Source of the DNA: Leishmania donovani
Taxonomy: Eukaryota; Euglenozoa; Kinetoplastea; Trypanosomatida; Trypanosomatidae
Direction: 5' to 3'
NCBI RefSeq assembly: GCF_000227135.1
Contig: NC_018263.1
Location: 363,601 to 427,600, forward strand
DNA length: 64,000 bases
In this document: positions 21,302 through 30,429 of the stretch, piece after piece
Position numbering within the stretch: the first letter of the stretch is position 1
Layout: each line of letters opens with the position of its first letter
The notes under the pieces: model-generated
Seen by the model: only the letters and a program-made list of their open reading frames with translations
What the model was told of the DNA's origin: nothing
Database searches by the model: none
Position numbers and translations under genes: made by a program

Positions 21302-24052
21302 ATGTCTGTTCACCGCAATCAGCACGACGGCGCTTGCTCTCTCCTCCTCCCCACCCCTCCGCCCACCGAACCTCTTCCTATGAGCGGCTGCAGGAAAGTG
21401 CAGTGCCGCAGAGGCAGCTGGAAGCAGGCGTTCTGCAGCCTGCCTGGCAAGACTACTGCCGGCGTGACGTACCTTCGTGCTCTCGCAGCTGTCTTAGCCT
21501 GCTTCTCGACCGTGTCGGCGATGCTGTACATCTGTATTCTCGGCCTGGATGATGTGTACTCGGTGCAGAACAGCCAAAACGTTTACTACTCGAATGAATC
21601 CCTCGCCGTGGCAAGCGACGCGCTTGGGGGGACAGCGAACACTGCCGAGAGCCCAACATTGTTGTTTCCGCAGTTACGCGCCACCGTCGGCCTCCACACC
21701 GTGTGCGTCGGTTTCAATTGCGTCCTGCGTTCTCGCCTCACTGGAGTCTCGGCCCTTGTGGCGAGTGCGGCTCAGGGAACCACAGGGCGCCGTCTACCCA
21801 GAGAACTCGCCGCCGCATACGAGGAGGCCACATACCAGTACATCTTTGGCTTCGACATAGGTGCGCACTGCGGGACGCCATGGAGCAAGACACAGTCTCT
21901 TAGCACCTTCGGCGTGGCGGCATTGACGTTGTCGCTTGTATTGTCGCTCGCACTGTTTGCCGTCAGCATGGGTCTCTGCTTCGTGGTCGGCAAAACGGAC
22001 TTCCTGGCCAGCAACACGACAGCCGACGGGGACTTTCATCTCACCAACCTCAACGCGCTGGACGTGCCTGCACCGTATGGGATGCGCCAAATCGATAGAC
22101 ATCTGCGAATGAAAACGCCGCTGCTCCTGAGCGCGGGGATACTTAGTTTATGCGCCTTTTTCACGAGCGTTTGCACGATGGGTGTCACCGTCGCATTGAA
22201 CCGGAGCAAGTCAAAATGTGGGCAGTCTGTGTGCGGGGCGTTTAAGCAGGGCATGGAGCGCTTCTACGAGCTGGCGGACTCCCTCCACGTGAACGTCTCC
22301 ATACCTCGCACCTACTCGTGCGAACCAGGCAGCTCCTACATCCTGGTTTTCGTTACTTTCTGTAGCTCTGCTGTATGCCTTACAATGGGCTCTGCGATAT
22401 TCTTCTGCTACCGTCACTCTCGGCACCACGAACAGATGCTGGAGATGCGCGATCAGCTGCGGCGGATAACGGAGGTGCAGGGTCTCGCAGGTGGCAGGAG
22501 TGTTGCCCGTGCGGAATCGCGGCGAGGGACAGCGTTGGCGAATACCTCTTCGTTGATCGTTTCAGTGAGTAGCCCTTCCCAGGCGTATTCGGACATGCAT
22601 CACAGTGACTTCTTCGCCGACGGTGGACTAGCGCGGCGTCGCCACTTTGGGAGTCCTGCCGAGGATGCGCAACGGCGCCCTCGCAGCGTTGGCGCCGGCA
22701 TCGAGCGATATCGACTTCTCAAGCAGTTCATGGCGGCGGAGGAGCACAGCCGGGGGTGTATCAAAGCGACGGAAAGTGTCCACTTTCAAGTATTCCTGGC
22801 GCTGTGCGAGACTGTGTGGCTCGCCGAAAGACTTTGCAGACTCCACATGTTTACACTCAACTGTTTTGTCGGCCCGGCTTTGGAGATATGCGTGCTGGAA
22901 ACGCAGTGCCGGCAGCAGCTCATTCGGGAGTACCACGCCGGTGTTACTGAGGTCCTCGCCAGCTTAAGGGAGGATGCGGGAGTAGTCCCGTCACAACCCC
23001 GTCAACCGCGAGTAAAGGGCGCGGTTCTACAAGAACAGGAGAGGGCAGTGTGGGACGAGCGTGTGCGACGGTGGCAGCAGGTGAGGGCGGAAATGAGTCG
23101 TAGCTTTCAGCGCACCGCCTCGCACGCAGCTGCGGAGGCGCGACTGCGGCGAAGGCCGTCTTCCCCGGCTCATTCACGGACAGCCTCGTGCGCGGGGCCC
23201 AATATGAATGAGTGGCTCGAGAAGCTCGAGGAGCTAGATGCCACCTCTGTCGACAAGCTTTTCTTGGCAGGCTCACTTGCGGAGCCTCCGCCCAGAAGGA
23301 ATGGGCAGCATAAGGAGGCAGGCACGAGCACCAGTTTCTCCAGCCCTACCCGTTCCAGGGCGGGCTTGCCCTTCTCCGGCGGCGATACCTTCGCTGCCTG
23401 TGATGCAGCGCGGTCGAACGTGTGCACCGACGGCGTATCAGCTACTGGATCCGCTGAAGCGTACGATCCTCCGTACGAACAGCAGGGGCGGCTGCATGAA
23501 GGCCCCTCTGAACGACCACATAAGGTTCCTCAACAGTCAGACGTGAAGGACGCGAGGCTGGAGTGCAGCGGGAGCGCCTGTGCCAAGGTCGCACAAAAAG
23601 GGAAGGAAAACAGGTATCTCGAACTCTTGACGAGGACTTCTGCAAGATCCACGTACTCTCTCCGCGGCAGCGTCTCCCTTCCCCCTTCATCAACACACGT
23701 GGCCAGCGAGTCGCAGTCGCTGCGGCCGGCGGTGAGTACGTCGAAGTCCAACAGCCAAGTCGATCCCATCAATGCCGCTGGCGATGGCGTAAGGCTGCAA
23801 GCCGTCTCGCATTGCACCGACAACGCTTCAGCTGCTGCGGAGTGGCATAAGGTGTTTCAAGGTGCTTCTGAGAAAGAGCCTGAGAAGGGCACAATCCTCG
23901 ATTGCAAGAGGTTACGCAGCTGGACAGGGCCCACCTTTTCATCGGCGTCAACAAAGCAAGCAGACACGACTGTTTCGTGTGCGACTCCAGCGGCAGCAGC
24001 TCCGTTGACTGGCCCGTGGCGTAAGCGCAGGGACGTGCAGAACCTGCTGTAG
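21302..24052 (+). CDS. Four-span membrane protein with long cytoplasmic-like tail, unknown function
   Basis: This encodes about 916 residues and I do not recognise it. Hydrophobic segments are at about 56-80, 200-230, 273-300 and 343-370. A Cys-containing loop (CVGFNC) lies between the first two and other Cys residues lie in the second large loop. After the last segment (SSAIFFCYR-like exit) comes a long hydrophilic, Ser/Arg-rich, low-complexity tail of over 500 residues. The four-span layout with two external Cys loops recalls amastin- or tetraspanin-like surface proteins, but I cannot find the amastin signature, so this is only a topological analogy. The frame opens at 21089. I chose the ATG at 21302 because it is the first after a good T-run/AG acceptor (about 21211-21224). 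The ATG at 21380 is an alternative, giving 890 residues. The stop is TAG at 24050. Confidence 0.75.
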   Translation: MSVHRNQHDGACSLLLPTPPPTEPLPMSGCRKVQCRRGSWKQAFCSLPGKTTAGVTYLRALAAVLACFSTVSAMLYICILGLDDVYSVQNSQNVYYSNESLAVASDALGGTANTAESPTLLFPQLRATVGLHTVCVGFNCVLRSRLTGVSALVASAAQGTTGRRLPRELAAAYEEATYQYIFGFDIGAHCGTPWSKTQSLSTFGVAALTLSLVLSLALFAVSMGLCFVVGKTDFLASNTTADGDFHLTNLNALDVPAPYGMRQIDRHLRMKTPLLLSAGILSLCAFFTSVCTMGVTVALNRSKSKCGQSVCGAFKQGMERFYELADSLHVNVSIPRTYSCEPGSSYILVFVTFCSSAVCLTMGSAIFFCYRHSRHHEQMLEMRDQLRRITEVQGLAGGRSVARAESRRGTALANTSSLIVSVSSPSQAYSDMHHSDFFADGGLARRRHFGSPAEDAQRRPRSVGAGIERYRLLKQFMAAEEHSRGCIKATESVHFQVFLALCETVWLAERLCRLHMFTLNCFVGPALEICVLETQCRQQLIREYHAGVTEVLASLREDAGVVPSQPRQPRVKGAVLQEQERAVWDERVRRWQQVRAEMSRSFQRTASHAAAEARLRRRPSSPAHSRTASCAGPNMNEWLEKLEELDATSVDKLFLAGSLAEPPPRRNGQHKEAGTSTSFSSPTRSRAGLPFSGGDTFAACDAARSNVCTDGVSATGSAEAYDPPYEQQGRLHEGPSERPHKVPQQSDVKDARLECSGSACAKVAQKGKENRYLELLTRTSARSTYSLRGSVSLPPSSTHVASESQSLRPAVSTSKSNSQVDPINAAGDGVRLQAVSHCTDNASAAAEWHKVFQGASEKEPEKGTILDCKRLRSWTGPTFSSASTKQADTTVSCATPAAAAPLTGPWRKRRDVQNLL

Positions 24053-24979
24053 GCGGCGGTGCTACACAGACAAGCTTTACCTGGTGTCTCTCGCATGTCT
24101 GGGTCTGCCCTTTCTCCTCGCATCCTTATTTTCATTTTGCTTCTTACTCTTCCTGGACAGATGGCGCCATGGTTGCCGCTTCCGCCGGGGTTTCCGACTG
24201 GTCTCGTGTGCCTCCGTTGAATTGCCTCGTTTTGTTTCTCTGTACCGCCTCATGGGACACTTCGAACCACACAAACGAGAACAGCAACAAAAAAGAGCTT
24301 TTTTCTTTTCTGTTTTTTTTTTATTGCTCGTCATCCTACGAATCACAGGTGCTTTCTGTGCCGCTTTCTGTCTGTTTCTTACTTTTCCCTCTCCCTCCCC
24401 ACTTGTTTCCTGCGCCTTCACCTTTTGGCCGCTTGTGTATCTGCCCGCCTCTACGCATCTACACGCACACACAGACCTTCTATGTTCTGTTGTTTCTTGG
24501 TTGTTTATCTGCCACGTTTTTCTTTTCTCCTTCTCCCCCCTCTCTCTTTCTCGTTTCCCGGTGTGCCCGTCCTCCCTTTTCTGCCTTCTCTTTTTTGTTG
24601 CTGTTGATGCCGTTGTCTTCTTGGTAGGACTTTGTGCAGCATACAATGTCGGCGACGTGCCGTGTGTGTGGGTGTGCTGTGTTTCGTTCTCCTCTTTTAG
24701 GACTGCTGTATTCTCAACCTGCTGTCCCTCCTCACCTCACCTCACCTCCTCCCTCCTCCTTCACCCACTTTCTTTTTTCCTCTTTTCTCCATGGCGGTTA
24801 GTCCCCTTCTCTTCAGACGCATGCAAGAGGCTTTTCGTCTTCTCTGTTCTCTGCGGGCGTCTGGCTAATCGACTGGTGCTCACACACCTTGTTTCCTTGC
24901 TTTTTGCTCGCGTGCTCTTAAGCCATTGCCACATCCAACGTTCCTCGCTCTCCGACCTCGATTGTTGTGGTGCTCCCGC

Positions 24980-25782
24980 CCTTGCCTGTGCTTGGTATGA
25001 GGGCGACTGACCTGGCGTTGTGCCCGGCGTGCTGCCCGACAGTTGCCGAGCGCCCTGTGCTAGAAGCACACGTCATCTAACGCCACGGTCGTGCACGCAG
25101 TGACCTGCTTACGCACGTCCCACCCGAGCTGCAGGGGCTTCCCCGTCGGGTGTCTATGGATGCCCCTCTGTGTCTCCCTCAGCACGACAAGCTGCGAGCT
25201 CTCTGTGCGCACGCGCATGCCTATCCGCGGGTCCCTTTCTGCTTGACACACACACACACTCCTAATGAGAGGCGTGCGGGTGCAGCAGAGGGTGGAATGC
25301 CCACTGCCACCACAGACGCATACCAGCGCCCNNNNNNNNNNNNNNNNNNNNNNNNNNNNNNNNNNNNNNNNNNNNNNNNNNNNNNNNNNNNNNNNNNNNN
25401 NNNNNNNNNNNNNNNNNNNNNNNNNNNNNNCCTTGCCTGTGCTTGGTATGAGGGCGACTGACCTGGCGTTGTGCCCGGCGTGCTGCCCGACAGTTGCCGA
25501 GCGCCCTGTGCTAGAAGCACACGTCATCTAACGCCACGGTCGTGCACGCAGTGACCTGCTTACGCACGTCCCACCCGAGCTGCAGGGGCTTCCCCGTCGG
25601 GTGTCTATGGATGCCCCTCTGTGTCTCCCTCAGCACGACAAGCTGCGAGCTCTCTGTGCGCACGCGCATGCCTATCCGCGGGTCCCTTTCTGCTTGACAC
25701 ACACACACACTCCTAATGAGAGGCGTGCGGGTGCAGCAGAGGGTGGAATGCCCACTGCCACCACAGACGCATACCAGCGCCC
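24980..25782. repeat. Gap-flanking direct duplication 1 (assembly overlap)
   Basis: Bases 24980-25331 (352 bp) recur at 25431-25782, with 99 N between them. The left copy ends at the last base before the gap and the right copy begins at the first base after it. This is what an unmerged overlap of two contigs produces. A true tandem duplication would have no reason to match the gap edges. Confidence 0.85.
25332..25430. other. Assembly gap 1 (99 N)
   Basis: Ninety-nine undetermined bases. The flanks overlap by 352 bp, so the real distance is probably negative. Confidence 0.95.
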
Positions 25783-25883
25783 CCACCTGTTGCAGCACAA
25801 GCCGGCAACCCCTTCAGACATCATTCATGGCATCCCTGGAACTGGAGGATGCAGCCAGCGGGTCACGCAGACAACAACAGCGT

Positions 25884-25907
25884 CGTCCTGAAACCTGTTT
25901 CAGGACG
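25884..25907. repeat. Perfect inverted repeat, 10-bp stem and 4-base loop
   Basis: cgtcctgaaa is followed by cctg and then the exact reverse complement tttcaggacg. It lies in non-coding DNA between the first two gaps. Such a stem could fold in RNA, for example as part of a UTR element, a retroposon remnant or a small RNA. No C/D or H/ACA box arrangement is evident around it. Confidence 0.8.
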
Positions 25908-26075
25908 CAGACATGTGAGTGCTGTGCACGGGGACTGTCATGCACAGCTGGGGCATCGGGCATCACATCCAAGGAAAACATCCAGGGGAATAAGGAGCAC
26001 GAGTGATGAAGCGAAAAGGTGCGAAGAGATGCATACAGGACAGCGCCGATGTGCATGTGTACGAGACACGCGGCA

Positions 26076-26886
26076 TCTCTCCTCGATCCGGCCGGGGTGG
26101 GCTTTCACGGGGCAGAGATGCCGGAAGCGGGATGAGAGCCCTCCCGACGTGCACCGCCGAGTCCTCCAGAGCCTCCCATGTGAAGCGTCACCGCACCACG
26201 TGATGGCATGCCGCGGGTGGAGGCGACTGAGACGGAGAAGCATGGCACACAGGCAGGATGTGCAGGGTCTCGGAGGGGCCTGGCCGGGGGCTGGTGGCCT
26301 TCCTCCCTGCGCGCATCCGGCATGCACGTGGAGCACCCGCGGCGTCCGCCCTCGAGCATGTCACCCCGGACGCGGACCCCTTTGCCGCGAGGCATGCAGT
26401 CCACACCGCGTCTCCGTCTGGCGCCGGTTAGNNNNNNNNNNNNNNNNNNNNNNNNNNNNNNNNNNNNNNNNNNNNNNNNNNNNNNNNNNNNNNNNNNNNN
26501 NNNNNNNNNNNNNNNNNNNNNNNNNNNNNNTCTCTCCTCGATCCGACCGGGGTGGGCTTTCACGGGGCAGAGATGCCGGAAGCGGGATGAGAGCACTCCC
26601 GACGTGCACCGCCGAGTCCTCCAGAGCCTCCCATGTGAAGCGTCACCGCACCACGTGATGGCATGCCGCGGGTGGAGGCGACTGAGACGGAGAAGCATGG
26701 CACACAGGCAGGATGTGCAGGGTCTCGGAGGGGCCTGGCCGGGGGCTGGTGGCCTTCCTCCCTGCGCGCATCCGGCATGCACGTGGAGCACCCGCGGCGT
26801 CCGCCCTCGAGCATGTCACCCCGGACGCGGACCCCTTTGCCGCGAGGCATGCAGTCCACACCGCGTCTCCGTCTGGCGCCGGTTAG
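26076..26886. repeat. Gap-flanking direct duplication 2 (assembly overlap)
   Basis: Bases 26076-26431 (356 bp) match 26531-26886, across 99 N. At least two substitutions separate the copies: ccggccgg versus ccgaccgg near the start, and gagccctc versus gagcactc about 60 bases in. The boundaries coincide with the gap edges. The substitutions suggest that the two contig ends came from different alleles, homologues or repeat copies. Confidence 0.8.
26432..26530. other. Assembly gap 2 (99 N)
   Basis: Ninety-nine undetermined bases between two nearly identical 356-bp flanks. Confidence 0.95.
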
Positions 26887-26939
26887 ACGCGTCTTTCCAT
26901 TTCAACTGCCGGACGACTCGCCCGCGGCGAGGAGGAGGC

Positions 26940-27684
26940 AGCTGTGGCGCAGCAGGGGTAGGTGCGCTGTGGTTGCGTACGCGTCTGCGCTTGCGGACCT
27001 TTTCACTTCGTCGAACGGGCATGCCGAGAAGTTGACAACGGCTTTGCTGTGGGCCTGCTGCGTTCTCTTCCGTGCGCGGCGAATCGCGTTCATGGGCGTT
27101 CGAGCAAAGAGAGAGCGGTGGAACGCTCCGCAAGGGGTGATGAGGGTGGGCACATGGTGAGCTACCGTCTCGCTTCCTCGCTCTACGTTCTCTTAACCTT
27201 TTCCGTCTCTTCGGGTTTTCCCTGCGACGCCCTGCTGGCCAGCAGATGTTGAAAACGACGGCNNNNNNNNNNNNNNNNNNNNNNNNNNNNNNNNNNNNNN
27301 NNNNNNNNNNNNNNNNNNNNNNNNNNNNNNNNNNNNNNNNNNNNNNNNNNNNNNNNNNNNNAGCTGTGGCGCAGCAGGGGTAGGTGCGCTGTGGTTGCGT
27401 ACGCGTCTGCGCTTGCGGACCTTTTCACTTCGTCGAACGGGCATGCCGAGAAGTTGACAACGGCTTTGCTGTGGGCCTGCTGCGTTCTCTTCCGTGCGCG
27501 GCGAATCGCGTTCATGGGCGTTCGAGCAAAGAGAGAGCGGTGGAACGCTCCGCAAGGGGTGATGAGGGTGGGCACATGGTGAGCTACCGTCTCGCTTCCT
27601 CGCTCTACGTTCTCTTAACCTTTTCCGTCTCTTCGGGTTTTCCCTGCGACGCCCTGCTGGCCAGCAGATGTTGAAAACGACGGC
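26940..27684. repeat. Gap-flanking direct duplication 3 (assembly overlap)
   Basis: Bases 26940-27262 (323 bp) recur at 27362-27684 around a 99-N gap, again with both boundaries exactly at the gap. The duplicated part carries some of the coding-like, interrupted sequence described for this area. Confidence 0.85.
27263..27361. other. Assembly gap 3 (99 N)
   Basis: Ninety-nine undetermined bases between identical 323-bp flanks. Confidence 0.95.
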
Positions 27685-28846
27685 AAGAAACGGTTCCGGT
27701 GTACCCGCGCTTGAATTCAAGGAGGAAGGCCAAACGGTCAAGCTGTTGTTGCGCGGACATGAACTGGGTAGAAGAAGAGAGCTAAGAGCGCTGGGTGGGG
27801 ACGTTGGTGGTGAGCACGAAACTCGTGATAAGCACGGAGAGCGAAGAGGCTCGAAATTACGGCCCCTTCTCGTGGTTCGGTGCTTGTCATCTTCCTCTAA
27901 TCGAAACAGCCAGGACGTTCCAGCCGGCACAGCGAGAAGTTCACGCAGGCGTACATGTACCACATGGACTTGCTGCTGAAGGTGCTGCGCCTCCACACAT
28001 AATACATACATAATTCAAGTTTTTTCATGGCGTGTCAGAGTGTTGTCAATCACGACTGCCGGTTGTTCGCCCTGGATGGAATGCGCGAGGGATGTCTCTG
28101 CGCGTCTTGTCGTCATTCTCTTGATCCCAGGGCTCCTGCTTACCTGTCAAAACTGAGCTGCATACGAGAGAGTGCCTTCGTATGCTTGTCGACATGCGCC
28201 AGGCCTCCAGCAGAATCGAGGGCTCTGCGAAAGTGCATTGCTCGTGGCAGGTTCCCCATGCCGTTTCGCGTATTACTGTCGCGCCACCCTCTCCTCCCCT
28301 TCTGATCCCTCTCCGTTTTTTATTTTTCATTTTTGTTGTCCACCACGCGGCAATAACCAACCTGTGCGCGCGTTCACGGGGACAGGTGCACGTGAGCATT
28401 CGCCACCGATATACCTGTGCCCCTCTCTGTCTGCCCCTCTCCGTTTCATTGGCTTGTCCTCCCTTCCACTGCACAGAGTCATTGTGAAACGGATAAAAAA
28501 GTTTACGAGTGTACGCTGCCTGTCGTGCATCACGTACACAGAAGTTTTGCTTGCTTGCGTATGTGTGTGTGTGTGTTTTCCTTCGTGCTAGCGTTCTGTA
28601 TCGGCACAGCGTCGTAGCTGCTTCTGCCGCCCTTTTTGTTCTCGTTTCTGTTGGCGCTATACACGTTCGTCACGAAGGAGGCGCGTGGCAGCTGGCAGCC
28701 TTTCAGTGTCTCTTTTACCCCCTCCTTTCTCTCCGCGTGTCGTCGCTTCGTTCTGTATGTGTGCGCCGACGTCGACGATCACGCAGGACACAGACCGAAG
28801 CGCATACACAGGTTCACTGCTTTTTGTAGTGCCCAGCAAGGCGAAG

Positions 28847-29443
28847 ATGTCGTCGAAGAGTATTGACGTTTTCAACGTGTCGCAGAATCGCCTGCGCGCC
28901 GCCACGTTCCAAGATGAGGAGGAGCGGCAAAACGCCGAGTACGCTGAACGACACAATCTGCAGGCCCTCTTCAGCGAGTTCGCGGCACAGTTGCGCGAGA
29001 AGGACCCCAAGACGGAGCATGAGGCGGAGCGTGTCCTCCTCGATCTCCTCTCACACCGGAAGGCAGAGCGGGACCGCGCCGCGCTGCGGCTGCACTTTGT
29101 CGCCTCTTTTGAAGTTAACCTCGACAATGGCCGCAAGATTTTGAAGCTGACGTCTGGGTCGGAGACAAGCACGCTGCACATTGTGCAGAAGACGCGCTCC
29201 GTCGCCGTTGATGAAACCTTCACGGTGTCGCTGGAAGAGGCCGAAGAGCTGACAGAGATGTTCTACGAGCTGGGCCGTTTCGTGGTGGAGTCCGGCAAGG
29301 GTGAGCTGAACGGGTTTATTAGCATCGATGACCGCGATGTGTTTCTGCTCGCCGGCGGAAAGGACTGCTCCGACATTGGTGACGAACTCTTCAACATGGC
29401 GTTTCTCATGAAGGCGTCGAGCAAAAATCGAGGGACGGAGTAG
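28847..29443 (+). CDS. Hypothetical protein, 198 residues
   Basis: I do not recognise this protein. It begins MSSKSIDVFNVSQNRLRAAT and has a charged, probably helical or coiled-coil first half (about 20-85, rich in E, R, K, A). A beta-rich second half follows (FEVNLDNGRKILKLTSG, then a TFTVSLEEAEEL segment) and then GFISIDDRDVFLLAGG. It has no signal peptide or membrane span. GC3 bias is strong and the frame uncluttered, so it is very likely a real gene. The ATG at 28847 is preferred because the same frame upstream to 28685 is UTR-like and contains candidate acceptors. The stop is TAG at 29441. It lies upstream of the S10 pair. Confidence 0.85.
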   Translation: MSSKSIDVFNVSQNRLRAATFQDEEERQNAEYAERHNLQALFSEFAAQLREKDPKTEHEAERVLLDLLSHRKAERDRAALRLHFVASFEVNLDNGRKILKLTSGSETSTLHIVQKTRSVAVDETFTVSLEEAEELTEMFYELGRFVVESGKGELNGFISIDDRDVFLLAGGKDCSDIGDELFNMAFLMKASSKNRGTE

Positions 29444-30429
29444 CGCAAGCAGAGCGACAGAACCCCAGAAAGCGTGAGAGAGGCGATGGTGCTATGGAGG
29501 AGTCGAAGGGCTCCAGCAACTGGAATGAGGGGAGGGTGGGAGAGTGATATGCAAGGCGGCCCGCGCCGCGAGCATTTTTGATTGTTGTGCAGGGTTGCCT
29601 TTCGGGCGCGAAAGCGTGTCTCCCCACTGTCTCTCTCTCTGTGATGTGTGCGTCGGCGCCACTGCCTCCTTCCGCATTCTCTGGTGTGCGTGCCTCTCCC
29701 CACCACCTTCAGCCCCACTCTTCTTCCTGTTCTATTACGACGGAGAAAAGGAAAGTACTCTTCGGATTTTTCATGTCTTTTTTTTTCTTCCTTTGTCGCC
29801 ATGTCCTTTCTGTTCCAGTGTACGGGTACCGCGTGCTTGGACGTCTGCGTCTGACGTTACCTTATTCTTGCTCCCTCACCTGGCCACTGCGCCATCGTGC
29901 TTGTTTTCATGCCACCTCGTTCTCCGCTTGCAGCCGTTCTTCTTGTCGTGTCTGCATCTGCCCTTAGGTCCCCCTCGCCGTCCAAAGTGTCACAGGAGAC
30001 GGCGAAGGCGGGATACGGCGCACAGGAAACGCAGACGTTTTACAGGCGAGGGCCAATTGCCAAACACGAGAAAAAGCCGGACTTTCGTTGATGCCAACCT
30101 TCTTCCCCTCCCCCGTCCTCTCTACTGCCGCGATATCGTGGATGAAATACTGGGTCTCTTGGCGCGCGTCCTTTGCGTTGCCCGCGTGCGCGCCGAAATC
30201 GGCCTCCCATCGCTGTTCCGAGTCTTTGTCCTGAGACTGTCCGCCGTGGTCCTTACTTCTGCTTGCCGTCGTGCGCGGTGGTGTCTCCTCTTCCTCCCTA
30301 TCCCCTTTGCTTTGGCCCTTCTTCGTTCCTCTGCGCATGTGGTGTGCTCGCACGCGCACCGGCTCTCATTCTCACCACCCAACCCAACCAGGCTCGCCTA
30401 TAGACTGCGCTGAAGCCGCACCAAGAAGA
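29444..30429. other. Intergenic region before S10 copy 1
   Basis: About 1 kb of CT-rich DNA with T-runs (for example near 29780) and no supported gene. Several pyrimidine tracts followed by AG precede the S10 start, the closest ending near 30392. Confidence 0.6.

Larger units (their letters stand above)
26940..27982 (+). pseudogene. Possible decayed coding sequence, unknown family
   Basis: Short protein-like stretches follow each other on the + strand in shifting frames. One frame around 26990-27160 includes GHAEKLTTALLWACCVLF. One beginning at ATG 27668 has PALEFKEEGQTVKLLLRG. Another at about 27795 reads STESEEARNYGPFSWFGA. The last ends at TAA near 27982 with FTQAYMYHMDLLLKVLRLHT, in which nearly every codon ends in G or C. 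Neighbouring untranslated DNA shows no such bias. This pattern fits a gene broken by frameshifts, or by sequencing errors near the gap. I cannot name the family. Chance in GC-rich DNA remains possible. Confidence 0.35.
24053..28846. other. Gap-rich, repeat-like 4.8-kb interval
   Basis: The first 900 bases are pyrimidine-rich UTR-like sequence. From about 24980 to 27685 the composition changes to balanced GC-rich DNA interrupted by three 99-base N runs, each flanked by an exact or near-exact duplication. A perfect hairpin lies at 25884-25907. Frames with coding-like third-position bias, broken by stops, lie at about 26940-27982. No intact gene is supported. Removing the apparent duplications would shorten the interval to roughly 3.5 kb. 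Confidence 0.6.

Noticed and set aside
21302..22400. Amastin surface protein
   Set aside because: The topology is similar, but I could not find the amastin signature and the protein is far longer than amastins.
26001..26100. C/D-box small nucleolar RNA suggested by gtgatga near 26002
   Set aside because: No CTGA D box occurs at the expected distance and there is no terminal stem.
25849..27035. Open frames running through assembly gaps 2 and 3
   Set aside because: They are open only because N bases are read through. They show no homology or codon bias, and their two halves repeat because of the gap-flanking duplications.
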